Source: Prorocentrum cordatum
Lineage: Eukaryota > Sar > Dinophyceae > Prorocentrales > Prorocentraceae
Assembly: GCA_963575745.1 (NCBI GenBank)
Contig: CAUYUJ010000858.1
Location: 82,501-110,000, forward strand
DNA: 27,500 nucleotides
Direction: 5' to 3'
Both the position numbers and the translations under genes were made by a program. Below, one piece after another: positions 9,267 through 17,272 of this stretch. Each line of letters begins with the position of its first letter. Positions within the stretch are counted from its first letter, which is position 1. Below the pieces are notes generated by a model. The model made no database searches, had not been told where the DNA came from, and worked only from the letters and a program-made list of their open reading frames with translations.

Positions 9267-9324
9267 ACCTTCTGGCGAGTTTGAGCGTTTACTTGTATCT
9301 AGGTGCCTCCCAGTGCTACTCATC

Positions 9325-9649
9325 ATGGCCGTGTCCATTCAGGAGGGCTATGTGCTCATCGGCGACGCCGAGGACCTCCTGCCCACCAACTCGTGGGTCA
9401 CACGCGTGCACGAAGCTGATGGTAAGAACTGGGTTTCCTGTGACCGTTCGAACGCTGGCTTCAAGAAGCTGCTGAAAAACGACTTCTCAATGCTGGAGGT
9501 CTGTCAGAAACGCCGACTGGAGAAAAGCGAGGAAATGATGCAGGAGGCTGATAAAAAGATCGTGCTCGAGGGCGATCACCTGGCAGATCAGGCTTCCGAG
9601 CCTACCAGTTCCAAGAGAGCCAAGAAGGAACGAGTCGATGGAATCGCAG
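9325..9649 (+). CDS. Gene 2, first exon: small basic protein of unknown function (N-terminal part)
   Basis: This exon gives 108 residues from ATG at 9325 (MAVSIQEGYVLIG) and ends with a lone G at the donor GCAG|GTGCC (9649/9650). The N-terminal part looks like a compact domain with Trp at about 24 and 36. Residues about 55-80 are a charged helix. A basic KRAKKER cluster at 97-103 could direct the protein to the nucleus. The start is the first ATG in a well-behaved frame; four upstream codons (from a GTG) are open but unlikely. Joined in phase 1 to the exon at 9892, the full protein would be 232 residues. I do not recognise the family. Confidence 0.7.
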
Positions 9650-9891
9650 GTGCCTTGGTTTGAACGGGGGGTCCAAGGGCCAAGTCCTTCTTCCTCCTCC
9701 TCCTCTTCATCCCCTCCTCCTCCTCCTCCTTCTCCTCCTCCTGGTTCTTCCCTCCTCCTCCTCCTCTTCATCCCCCTCCTCCTCATCCTCCCCGCTCCTC
9801 ATATTCCTCCTCCTGCTCCCTCTCCTCATCTCCTCCTGTTCCTCCCAGCGCCCCCCGCGCTTGCAAGTTCATCGACAGTTCCTTCTTTCAG
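9650..9891 (+). other. Intron of gene 2, TCC-rich
   Basis: A 242-bp GT...AG intron with donor GCAG|GTGCC and acceptor TTCTTTCAG|GG. Phase 1 is conserved across it: the split Gly codon (G + GG) is restored. About 9686-9850 is a TCC array, which also forms the polypyrimidine tract. Without splicing the first frame stops at 9661-9663. Confidence 0.7.
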
Positions 9892-10265
9892 GGTTCTGCT
9901 CGATCGAGGTCCAGGACGTCCTGGGCAGGGAGTACAGCATGAATGTGCAAACCTCGGCCATCCTCCGCTCAAAACTATCGGTCGAACTGAAGGCCGAAAA
10001 CTTCAAGGTGCTGATGAAGACACCGAATCGGGACACCCTTCGAGACCCAGATTTCGTCCCCGTGATTCGCGAAAAGAATGTCACATATCTCCCATACAGG
10101 TGTGCCCTCAAGACGAGTTGGATCGATCCTGAATCAGGGAACCCCAGAGTGAAAACTATGTGCATCAGGGCCCCCACCAGCAAGCAGATGCAGGAGAGGG
10201 CAGACAAGATTGCACCAGTGCTCCAAGCCCACTACGACTCCCATCATTCGCCAGACCATGATTGA
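9892..10265 (+). CDS. Gene 2, last exon: C-terminal part of unknown protein
   Basis: This exon supplies residues 109-232 and ends with TGA at 10263-10265. Its first codon is completed by the G at 9649, giving GFCSIEVQDVLGREY. Notable segments are an EKNVTYLPYRCALKTSW stretch at about 169-185 and GNPRVKTM at about 191-198, then a charged helix (SKQMQERADKIAPVLQAHY) and a His-rich tail. The alternation of a beta-like stretch with Trp and basic residues followed by a helix could be a small nucleic-acid-binding domain of the AP2 type, but this is only a shape-based guess. No catalytic motif is seen. Confidence 0.7.
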
Positions 10266-10776
10266 ACATGTGCGCCTGCCCGTGTGTACATATCGTCCCT
10301 CGGACGTGCCAGTGTGCAATTTTGCTTTTACGCTCATAGCACTAGCCGCTGCACACGCATGTGGGAAGGGGTATGCACTCATACCCCTTAGCGTTCTGCT
10401 CGGCCTCACCTAGATACGTGCTTTTGGCAAGACAGACGTGCACTGAAGCTAGAACATATACACACTTCACTCTAGCGTGCTGGTTGAAAAAAACAAATAC
10501 TTCATGGTTCTGTTGCTCGCCGTTATCCTGGCACCCCTCCCTGAAGCGAAGTCTGACTTGGAATTCAGAGCGAGTCCAGCCGTGGCGCAAGGAAGTTCGG
10601 AGGCCACCCAGAGGCATGCCCGAGATCCCTAGACGAAGAGGGGGAAGCACAGGTGTGGCACTCTCCTGAGGTTCTCAAATGGATCAGTGTTGGATACCGT
10701 TGGTGCTCAAGTGTCCCGCGTAAGGTCCAGAACTGCCTGGGATGGCTCCGAAGTCAATCCAAGTAGTACCTAGGAA
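10266..10776. other. 3' region of gene 2, no gene seen
   Basis: Only short open frames are present and none has a convincing composition. No tandem repeat is obvious. Confidence 0.4.
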
Positions 10777-11345
10777 AGTTCGAGCTCGAATCCCAGGAGA
10801 GTCGAGCGCAATTGAGCTCACCCCCCAAAAGAGGTGAGCGCAGTTGAGCTCGACCGCGAGAGGAGCCCAGCGCATCCAGCCAGGTGAGCTCAACCCCCAG
10901 GGGAGGTGAGCGCATTTGAGCTCGACCCCCAGGAGAGGTGAGCGCATTTGAGCTCGACCCCCAGGAGAGGCCAGCGCATCTGATCAGGTGAGCTCGACTC
11001 CCAGGAGAGTCGAGCTCATTTGAGCTCGACTCCCAGGAGAGGCCAGCGCATCTGATCAAGTGATGTTCAGATGTGCTGGCCTCTCCTGGGAGTCGAGCTC
11101 AAATGAGCTCGACTCTCCTGGGAGTCGAGCTCACCTGATCAGATGCGCTGGCCTCTCCTGGGGGTCGAGCTCAAATGCGCTCACCTCTCCTGGGGGTCGA
11201 GCTCAAATGCGCTCACCTCCCCTGGGGGTTGAGCTCACTTGGCTGGATGCGCTGGTCTCCCCTGGAGGTCGAGCTCAAATGCGCTGGACTCTCCTGGGGG
11301 TCGGGCTCATATGCGCTCACAGTCCCTGGAGATCGAACTCACATC
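10777..11345. repeat. Long palindrome made of 32-bp tandem units
   Basis: Two arms (about 10777-11055 and 11067-11345) are inverted copies separated by an 11-bp centre. Each arm is a tandem array of roughly 32-bp units, best seen at 10921-10984 (GAGCGCATTTGAGCTCGAC plus CCCCAGGAGAGGT). The inner 87 bp of the arms differ at one base; the outer parts diverge and differ by an indel of about 6 bp. Both strands are open outward from the centre and encode the same repeated peptide (RCAGLSWESSSNELDSPG), which follows from the symmetry and does not by itself show coding. Confidence 0.9.
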
Positions 11346-11415
11346 CACTCAATTCCTCATCAGAGTCCCGATGGCTCCCGAGAGCACCCATCCAAGGTCA
11401 GCGCAGCCGTGCTCG

Positions 11416-11745
11416 AGAAGGATGAGGATGAGGATGAGGATGAGGAGGATGCTGAGGAGCAAGCTGAGGAATAGGAGGAGGAAGAGGAGGGAGGAGGAGG
11501 AGGAGGAGGATTGAGAGCCGGAATAGGCTGAGGAGCAGAAGGGGTAAGATGAGGATGATGGGGAGGAGGAGGAGGAGGAGGAGGAGGTGAGGATGAGGGG
11601 AGGAGGAGGAGGAGGGGAGGAGGAGAAAGAGGAGGGGGAGGGGGAGGAGGAAGATGAGGAGGAGAAGGAGGGGGAGACGGAAGGAGGAGTTGAGGAGGAG
11701 GAGGGAGGAGGAGGAGGAGGAGAAGAAGGAGGAGGAGGAGGAGTT
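11416..11745. repeat. GGA array
   Basis: GATGAG repeats at 11420-11455 grade into GGA/GAGG triplets to about 11745. This is the purine half of a GGA...TCC pair with 11878-12003. Confidence 0.9.
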
Positions 11746-11877
11746 CTCAGAGCGAGCACCTGTGCGCAGGATAGCGCCTGCGCCTCCACAGGGGAGTGCC
11801 TGCACCTCCACGCTGCTTCTCGAGCAGTCAGCGAATGGGGGGGGGGTCAGGCGTCTTTAGCCGAGCCAATCACCTAC

Positions 11878-12003
11878 CTCCTGCTCCCTCTCCTCCTCCT
11901 CCTCCCTCCTCTCCTCTTCCTCCTCCTCCTCCTTGCCGCCTCCTCCTCCCCCTCCTCCCCCTCCTTCCTCCTCCTCCTCCTCCTCCTCCTTCTCGTTCCC
12001 CCT
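11878..12003. repeat. TCC array
   Basis: TCC/CTC triplets with few interruptions, about 130 bp after the GGA array ends. The spacer (11746-11877) is unique sequence that includes GCGCCTGCGCCTCCACAGG-type short repeats. Confidence 0.9.
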
Positions 12004-12057
12004 CCTCATGCCCCTGAATTTTTGGTGGCGGTCGCGAAATGGTCCTCGGCTGGCGTA

Positions 12058-12180
12058 GGCACCCCACCCACCCCACCACCCACCCAACCCACCCACCCAC
12101 TCAAACACCCCGCCACCCAACCCCCACTCACTCGCCCCCCCCACCCACCGCCCACCCACGAACCACCCCGCCCACTATAA
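12058..12180. repeat. CCCAC-rich tract
   Basis: Runs of CCCACC/CCCAC with occasional A insertions cover about 115 bp upstream of gene 3, strongly G-poor on the plus strand. Confidence 0.8.
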
Positions 12181-12306
12181 CCCAGTGCCCCCTTGCAGCC
12201 TTGCCTCTTCGGCCCTTGCGGGCCCCAAGCCCGCTCGGGCAGCCTATAGCAGGGCGCCCATGGGGCTTGCATCCTGACCTTGAGCCAGCAAATCGCCTGA
12301 CCCTCA

Positions 12307-12329
12307 TCCGTAGCCATTTGGGCTGTCAG
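12307..12329 (+). other. Probable spliced-leader relic upstream of gene 3
   Basis: TCCGTAGCCATTT then GGGCT then GTCAG. The first 12 bases of the leader core match exactly; overall I count 18 of 21 matches, with one inserted base. It ends 47 bp upstream of the ATG at 12377 and precedes an uninterrupted coding region, which fits retroposition of an mRNA. Confidence 0.6.
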
Positions 12330-12376
12330 AGTTTCGTCGCCTTGCTTGCTTCTCGCTCCAGATCCCGCGCTCAGCG

Positions 12377-14014
12377 ATGGCATCGCCGTCGGTTGCCGAG
12401 GCCCTCGTTCAGATGGTGCGCCAGCGGGTGATCTTTATCAACGCGCAGGTTGCAGCTGGGATCCCCAAGGAAGCCTTGCTGAGCGAACAAGCCCACGCCC
12501 TGCAGGTAGCCGTGAAGGCCACCGCCAACGTGACTGTGGAGGTGGCCACACAGGTGTCCCAAGAGGTCGCTGCAGGGCCTTGGACCGCAGAGCAGAAGGT
12601 GATGTTGGCGTCCGCCCTCAGATCCGCCATGGAGCTGAGCAAGAGTGGCAAGAGCAGTGGAGTTGTGCGTGTCCAGCAGTATTGCGACAGCATTCACAAC
12701 TTCCTGACCGCCAGCGACTGGAACGCCATCCAGAACCCCGACCTCACCGTGCCGCCCAAGCTGCAAGTGCTTGCTCAGAGGATGTACCGCCTCGGGCTCG
12801 TGTGCCCAGGCAATGGTTCGCTCAAGCGAGCGTTCGGGATCATCCTGGATGTCGGCGTCCCCACAGGTACGACTATGAGCGCCGATGAGATGAAGAACCA
12901 CATGGGCAAGATCCGTTCCATGATCAAGGGACTTGACAACTCAGCGAGGTGGCCTTTCGACCACATCAAGCGTTACCCTGATACTCCAACGAGCCTGCCG
13001 CCATCCGTGCTCGACTTCGCGTACCACGACGGGCCCGCAGTGGAGCCCCCCGACGTGGTCACCAAGCAGAGCATGGATATGCACGATGAGAACTTGGGTT
13101 ACCGCGGCTCTCACAACTCCATCAAGGCCCTCAAGGGGGGTGGTCATGCTGCAGGCCAGCTGGTCCCTGCTTACTCCCGTTCGTCGTCCAGCGGAGGTTT
13201 GGCACCCCAGGGGTTCGACATGGAGAGCATGATGAGCGGCTTCATGCAGATGGCAAGGATGGTCCAGTCGTTGCAGGGCGGCAACGTGCAGCCGCTGAAC
13301 GAGGCCAACCTGACCTTCCTGCAGAGGACGGCGCCGAAGGGGACCGCGCGCAAGAGGGAGGACAGCCCAGGCACCCTCAGCGCCGATACGCTCCCTCTGA
13401 GGCGCGAGTCCTCCTCGCCTACGTTGAACGTCGATTCCCAGGGCAGCCAGCCCACGAGCTGCTTGGAGGCGCCCTCGCCACCAACGCCAGTCGCTGGGAC
13501 AGCCGCGATCGCCGCTGTCGTGCCTGCGCTGATGCCGCCTGACGTCCTGGCTCTCCCCGCCCCTCCAGCGGAGCCGTCAACTGAGGCGCCATCCCTGGTG
13601 GCTGCCATGTCTCAGGCAGCCAAGGCAGCTGGGAGCCACCTTGCCCCGAAGGAGACGGCAGCCAGCGGGCGCGGGCGCGGGGGCGGCCGTGGCCGCGGGA
13701 AAGGGCGAGGCAAAGGCAACGCCAAGCCATCTGTCGCCAAGGCCAAGGCTGCGGTGAAGCCGACTCCCAAGAAAACGGACATGACCGCCAACTCTGGTAA
13801 GATCAAGAGGGGCAAGGTCACGATCGATATCTCGGACCTCTTGACGAAAGATGCTGTGTCTGAGAGGAACCGCAACACGTTTGCCAGCTGGGCTTACGGC
13901 CAGGGTAAGAAAAGGGCCACTGAGAGCGGCGCCAAAGGGCAAGCCATCACAGAGATGGCCAAGGACGCCTACCGCGTAGCCTCTGAGCTTTGGGGAGGGC
14001 TGAGGGCAAAGTAG
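12377..14014 (+). CDS. Gene 3: 545-residue protein of unknown function with RG-rich basic linker
   Basis: One continuous exon from ATG at 12377 (MASPSVAEALVQM) to TAG at 14012-14014. Residues 1-110 look helical and Ala/Val-rich. Residues about 110-215 look like the best-folded part, with a DWNAIQNPD...RLGLVCPGNGSLKRAFGIIL stretch seen here in pieces. About 320-430 is a Pro/Ala/Ser-rich, probably disordered linker. Residues 431-447 are a Gly-Arg/Gly-Lys run (GRGRGGGRGRGKGRGKG), followed by Lys/Ala-rich sequence, as in RNA- or DNA-binding tails. The C-terminal part (about 480-545) is again helical. No catalytic motif, membrane segment or signal peptide is visible. It lies between genes 2 and 4 on the same strand, behind a spliced-leader relic. 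I recall unnamed dinoflagellate families with a similar W...K...LGL..P core, unverified here. Confidence 0.8.
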   Translation: MASPSVAEALVQMVRQRVIFINAQVAAGIPKEALLSEQAHALQVAVKATANVTVEVATQVSQEVAAGPWTAEQKVMLASALRSAMELSKSGKSSGVVRVQQYCDSIHNFLTASDWNAIQNPDLTVPPKLQVLAQRMYRLGLVCPGNGSLKRAFGIILDVGVPTGTTMSADEMKNHMGKIRSMIKGLDNSARWPFDHIKRYPDTPTSLPPSVLDFAYHDGPAVEPPDVVTKQSMDMHDENLGYRGSHNSIKALKGGGHAAGQLVPAYSRSSSSGGLAPQGFDMESMMSGFMQMARMVQSLQGGNVQPLNEANLTFLQRTAPKGTARKREDSPGTLSADTLPLRRESSSPTLNVDSQGSQPTSCLEAPSPPTPVAGTAAIAAVVPALMPPDVLALPAPPAEPSTEAPSLVAAMSQAAKAAGSHLAPKETAASGRGRGGGRGRGKGRGKGNAKPSVAKAKAAVKPTPKKTDMTANSGKIKRGKVTIDISDLLTKDAVSERNRNTFASWAYGQGKKRATESGAKGQAITEMAKDAYRVASELWGGLRAK

Positions 14015-14448
14015 ATCATCACCCTCTATCCTTCTGTCTTCTTTCCTGCCTCCTCGCATCCTCAACAATATCACTCCCTTCCGTTTCCTACCTCCTCCTC
14101 CCTTCCCCTTGGGGGCGCGCCTTTTTGTAGAGCGAGTTCGGCTAGAGAAGCTCGGCTCATCCGAAGCCGATCGAGTGCACATGTATAATACATGCATTGG
14201 GGCTTGGCATCTGTGCGCATTTGGGGACAGCGCTATGTAGTCGTGCACGCTCGTACACTCGTACGGATGGTCGGTGAGGAAATATGTGCGCTCAACCTAT
14301 CCATGCCCTCCTGCTCATGCCCGCGTGGGTCTGCTTGACCCCCGACGCGGGCCTCAAGGGGCCGAGACCTTCGCTGAGCAGGGGAGGCGCCTTCAAAATG
14401 TCACCCCGTCCTCTAGAGCCCCCCCCCCCCCCCGATACCCTGAGTGAA
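14015..14448. other. 3' region of gene 3, no gene seen
   Basis: The start is pyrimidine-rich (14025-14105). Around 14128-14175 GCGAGTTCGGCT and AGCTCGGCTCATCCGAAGCCGA form a small imperfect inverted repeat. A run of 14 C lies near 14421-14434. No supported open frame. Confidence 0.4.
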
Positions 14449-14572
14449 GGAGGAGGAGGAGGAGGAGGAGGAGGAGGAGGAGGAGGAGGGAGGAGAGGAG
14501 GAGAAGGAGGAGGAGGAGGAGGAGGAGGAGGAGGGGGAGAGGGGGCAGGGGGAGGAGGAGTGGGAGGAGGAT
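14449..14572. repeat. GGA array
   Basis: Nearly pure GGA triplets over about 120 bp. It has no matching TCC partner nearby downstream, unlike the arrays at 11.4, 16.8 and 7.3 kb. Confidence 0.9.
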
Positions 14573-14783
14573 AGCGCTCTTTATGCGGTCCAAACAGAGG
14601 GGCGCTGACAAACGACGCCCTGCAAAATACGCGGTGAACCCTGAAGGAGCAACCAATGTGGTGCGGTCTACGGGGTGCAGGCGAAAACCGATCAAAAAAC
14701 AAAACAAAAAAAATAGATCAGCGTGCAAACTATGCGGTGCAAGCGGCGGGGGTTACCAGCAAAGCCAACGCCGTCTCGTCATG
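14573..14783. other. Upstream flank of gene 4 with A-rich tract
   Basis: The gene 4 frame is open here (from 14583), but the peptide is Lys/Arg/Gly-rich and lies upstream of the spliced-leader relic, so I treat it as flanking sequence. TGCGGTSYA-like motifs recur five times (14584, 14630, 14661, 14675, 14734). An A-rich tract (AAAAAACAAAACAAAAAAAA) occupies about 14693-14713. Confidence 0.5.
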
Positions 14784-14806
14784 TCCGTAGCCATTTTTGG
14801 CTCAAG
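14784..14806 (+). other. Dinoflagellate spliced-leader relic in genomic DNA
   Basis: The sequence is T-CCGTAGCCA, then five T, then GGCTCAAG. The known dinoflagellate spliced leader has the same sequence with four T; the only difference is one extra T. Leaders are added to mRNA in trans, so a genomic copy directly before a coding region marks a reverse-transcribed and re-inserted mRNA. It ends 10 bp before the ATG at 14817. Confidence 0.92.
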
Positions 14807-14816
14807 CAGGGCAGCC

Positions 14817-16820
14817 ATGCCCGACGGCAAGCGGCCAAGACTTAGTACTTTCGGGAAACGTTCGCGCGTAACCCAATCTGCCCTTGCCGATCTGTTCCGC
14901 CAGGTGGAAGCTGAAGGGTTGCCCCAATGTTTCAGCGCATCCACACAGAGGAGGCATCGAAATCAGATCGCGACGCAAGAGACCAGTTTCGGCCCCCTCC
15001 TGCAATGCCATACCTTTGAAATAGAAGATGATGAGCCTGTGCATGCATGGATGCAACACCCCTTTGCGTTCATCGAGTGCGCGTGCAAAAGCTCAGAGTC
15101 CTTTAAGAATATGTTTCTTGATACGGTGCGCCGAACATCGGGTCGAATCAGCGTCATTGTCTACTCAGACGAGGTGGTGCCAGGAAACGTGCTCTCGGAC
15201 AGAAACCTTCGGAAAGTACATGCCATCTACTGGTCGTTCAAAGAGATCGGCTTTCCTGGGCTATCCAATGAACTGTGCTGGAATACGATATGCTGCATTC
15301 GAAGTTCCGAATGCGACAGGGTATCGGCGGGGCTCTCGGCCATGATGAAGCGCTGCCTCCAGCTGTTCATGGGCTCCCCTGGTGCACCCGACTTGCGCCA
15401 CGGCGTGACGCTCATGATCGGTGGCGCCCCCGTCCTCGTTCACGGCAGCGTAAAGATCATGATACAAGATGAGAGGGCCCACAAATACGTCATAGAATGC
15501 AAGGGCGCCAGTGGCATCAAGCCCTGCTTTTTGTGCGCTAACATAGTGGAACGGCATTCGAACCTGCTTCCAGATCCAACTGGTTTTCACGTGCCAGTGA
15601 CCGAGCTCGACGCGTCCAAGTTCGTACTTCACACGCGGGAGTCGGTCCGAGAGATACAGCTGCACCTACGCCATCTAAAGGCGTCTGCAACCAAGGCCGA
15701 GCTCGAGAAGGCCGAGACATTGCTTGGCTTTGCCTTCAGAGAGGACGGCCTGTTACAAGATGACCAATTGTCGGTCGATCTGACTGACATCGGCGCGTGG
15801 GATTGGATGCACTGCTATTGCGTGGGCGGGCTTTGGCAGAGGGAGGTTACCGAGTTCACCGATCGCCTGAAGGACCACGGCTTGGGCCCCAAACATATCC
15901 ACACGTTTCTCAAGGGGTGGGAGTGGCCGAGGGGATATGCTAGCGGCAAGGAGTGCTTCCACAGTGGCTCCCTGAGCGGGAGCGCGTCTCAGTCCATCAG
16001 CTTGGCGCAAGCCCTCGACCAGTATGTGAAGGACCATGTGGTGCCAGCTGGCGTCTGCCTTGCAGAGGCCGAGAGTTGTCGCGCCCTTTGCCGTGTCCTC
16101 GGAATGCTGTCGATCGCGAACAGCGGTCTGATTTCACCGACCGACCTGGGAGTTGCCATAGTGGGCCACCTTTGCAAACACAGGGCCGTCTATGATGTGT
16201 CCCTCTTTAAACCGAAGGACCACTGGATATTGCATCTTCCCGCGCAATTGTTGCGCCATGGGATATTGCTGTCCTGCTTCTTGATGGAGCGCAAGCACCG
16301 AGTAGCCAAAAATATGATCGCTCCTCGCAGGAACACGGTAGGATATGAGTTTGGGTTGATGGCTGAGATTTCAGTTCAGCACCTGTTCGATTTAGAACAC
16401 CACTTGCTGTTTAATGTAGATATGCTTGCGCCGCACCCCCCGAGCAAGAAGCTGATGGCTGCTATCGAACGTGTTTTTAATCTAGACGGCGCATCTGAGG
16501 TTCTGACCTCGCGCTCGGTGTTTTGCGGGGGACGGGCAGTACTGATGAGCGATGTGGTGGCTCTGCACCACGAGGGCGGCATTCGGTTCGGGCAGGTGTA
16601 TTTTCACGTCAGCGTAGACGGAGCGTTGTTCACATGCTTGTCTCTGTGGGAGACCACGTCTTTCGACGATGGTCATGCCAGGTGCATTGTGCGCGAGGCT
16701 CCTGACATGTTTCACACGAGCTTCATCATAGAGCCTTGCCTTTACTCACAGGCTGTGGTAGGATGCGTCAGCACTGTGATTTTCGCTCCGAAGCTCAGGC
16801 AGAGGGCTGCACCTCCTTGA
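14817..16820 (+). CDS. Gene 4: transposase-like protein of a dinoflagellate-expanded family
   Basis: One exon of 667 residues from ATG at 14817 (MPDGKRPRLSTFG) to TGA at 16818-16820. I prefer this start because the upstream ATG at 14781 overlaps the spliced-leader relic. Visible motifs: VIVYSDE with Asp 118, then PGNVL and IYWSF; KGASGIKPCFLC with Cys 237 and 240; DIGAWDWMH with Asp 329; KDHWILHLPAQL and CFLMERKHRVAK with Glu 491. Known CACTA/Plavaka-type transposases have a comparable order (an acidic residue after a beta strand, later a LHLP...ERxH-like block), so a DDE-type nuclease with D118/D329/E491 is possible. This is a motif-level inference. The N-terminal KRPRL is basic. The frame is intact, so the copy may be recent or under selection. 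It could instead be a domesticated or unrelated dinoflagellate family. Confidence 0.8.
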   Translation: MPDGKRPRLSTFGKRSRVTQSALADLFRQVEAEGLPQCFSASTQRRHRNQIATQETSFGPLLQCHTFEIEDDEPVHAWMQHPFAFIECACKSSESFKNMFLDTVRRTSGRISVIVYSDEVVPGNVLSDRNLRKVHAIYWSFKEIGFPGLSNELCWNTICCIRSSECDRVSAGLSAMMKRCLQLFMGSPGAPDLRHGVTLMIGGAPVLVHGSVKIMIQDERAHKYVIECKGASGIKPCFLCANIVERHSNLLPDPTGFHVPVTELDASKFVLHTRESVREIQLHLRHLKASATKAELEKAETLLGFAFREDGLLQDDQLSVDLTDIGAWDWMHCYCVGGLWQREVTEFTDRLKDHGLGPKHIHTFLKGWEWPRGYASGKECFHSGSLSGSASQSISLAQALDQYVKDHVVPAGVCLAEAESCRALCRVLGMLSIANSGLISPTDLGVAIVGHLCKHRAVYDVSLFKPKDHWILHLPAQLLRHGILLSCFLMERKHRVAKNMIAPRRNTVGYEFGLMAEISVQHLFDLEHHLLFNVDMLAPHPPSKKLMAAIERVFNLDGASEVLTSRSVFCGGRAVLMSDVVALHHEGGIRFGQVYFHVSVDGALFTCLSLWETTSFDDGHARCIVREAPDMFHTSFIIEPCLYSQAVVGCVSTVIFAPKLRQRAAPP

Positions 16821-16834
16821 GATGTAGGTGGCTA

Positions 16835-16925
16835 GGAGGAGAAGGAGGACAAGGAGGAGGGAGAAGGAGGAGAAAATAGAGGAAGAGGAGGACGAGGAGG
16901 AGGAGGAGAAGGGAGGAGGATGAGG
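16835..16925. repeat. GGA array after gene 4
   Basis: GGA/GAAGG triplets begin 15 bp after the stop codon of gene 4. It is the purine half of a GGA...TCC pair with 17048-17270. Confidence 0.85.
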
Positions 16926-17047
16926 ATGAAAGGACATCTCAAACATTCGATGTCTGTGTCTCTTTCTCTCGGTGCGAGGGCACCCCGAAGTGCAGGCCGT
17001 GCACGTGGCTGGCGCGAGACAGGGAAGAGCCCCTTGCTGCGCTGGTA

Positions 17048-17272
17048 CCCCTCCTTCTCCTCCTCCTCCTCCTCCTCCTCCTCCTCCTCCACCTCTCCTC
17101 CTCCTCCTCCTCCTCCTCCTCCTCCTCATCCTCCCCGTCCTCCTCTTCCTTTCTCCCTCTCCCTCTCCTTCTCCTCCTCCTCCTCCCTCCTCCCTCCTCC
17201 TCCTCATCGCTCCTCCTCGCTCCTCCTCCTCCTCCTCCTCCTCCTCCTCCTCCTCCTCCTCCTCCGCTGCTG
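17048..17272. repeat. TCC array
   Basis: About 225 bp of TCC/CTC triplets, separated from the GGA array at 16835 by about 125 bp of unique sequence. Open frames give Pro/Ser/Leu runs. Confidence 0.9.

Noticed and set aside
10754-11425. Two divergent repeated-peptide frames (101 and 121 residues)
   Set aside because: They are the same 32-bp repeat read outward from the centre of a palindrome; symmetry explains both.
14583-14816. Upstream extension of gene 4 to a 745-residue protein
   Set aside because: The extension includes the spliced-leader relic and an A-rich tract, so the first natural start after the relic (14817) is preferred.
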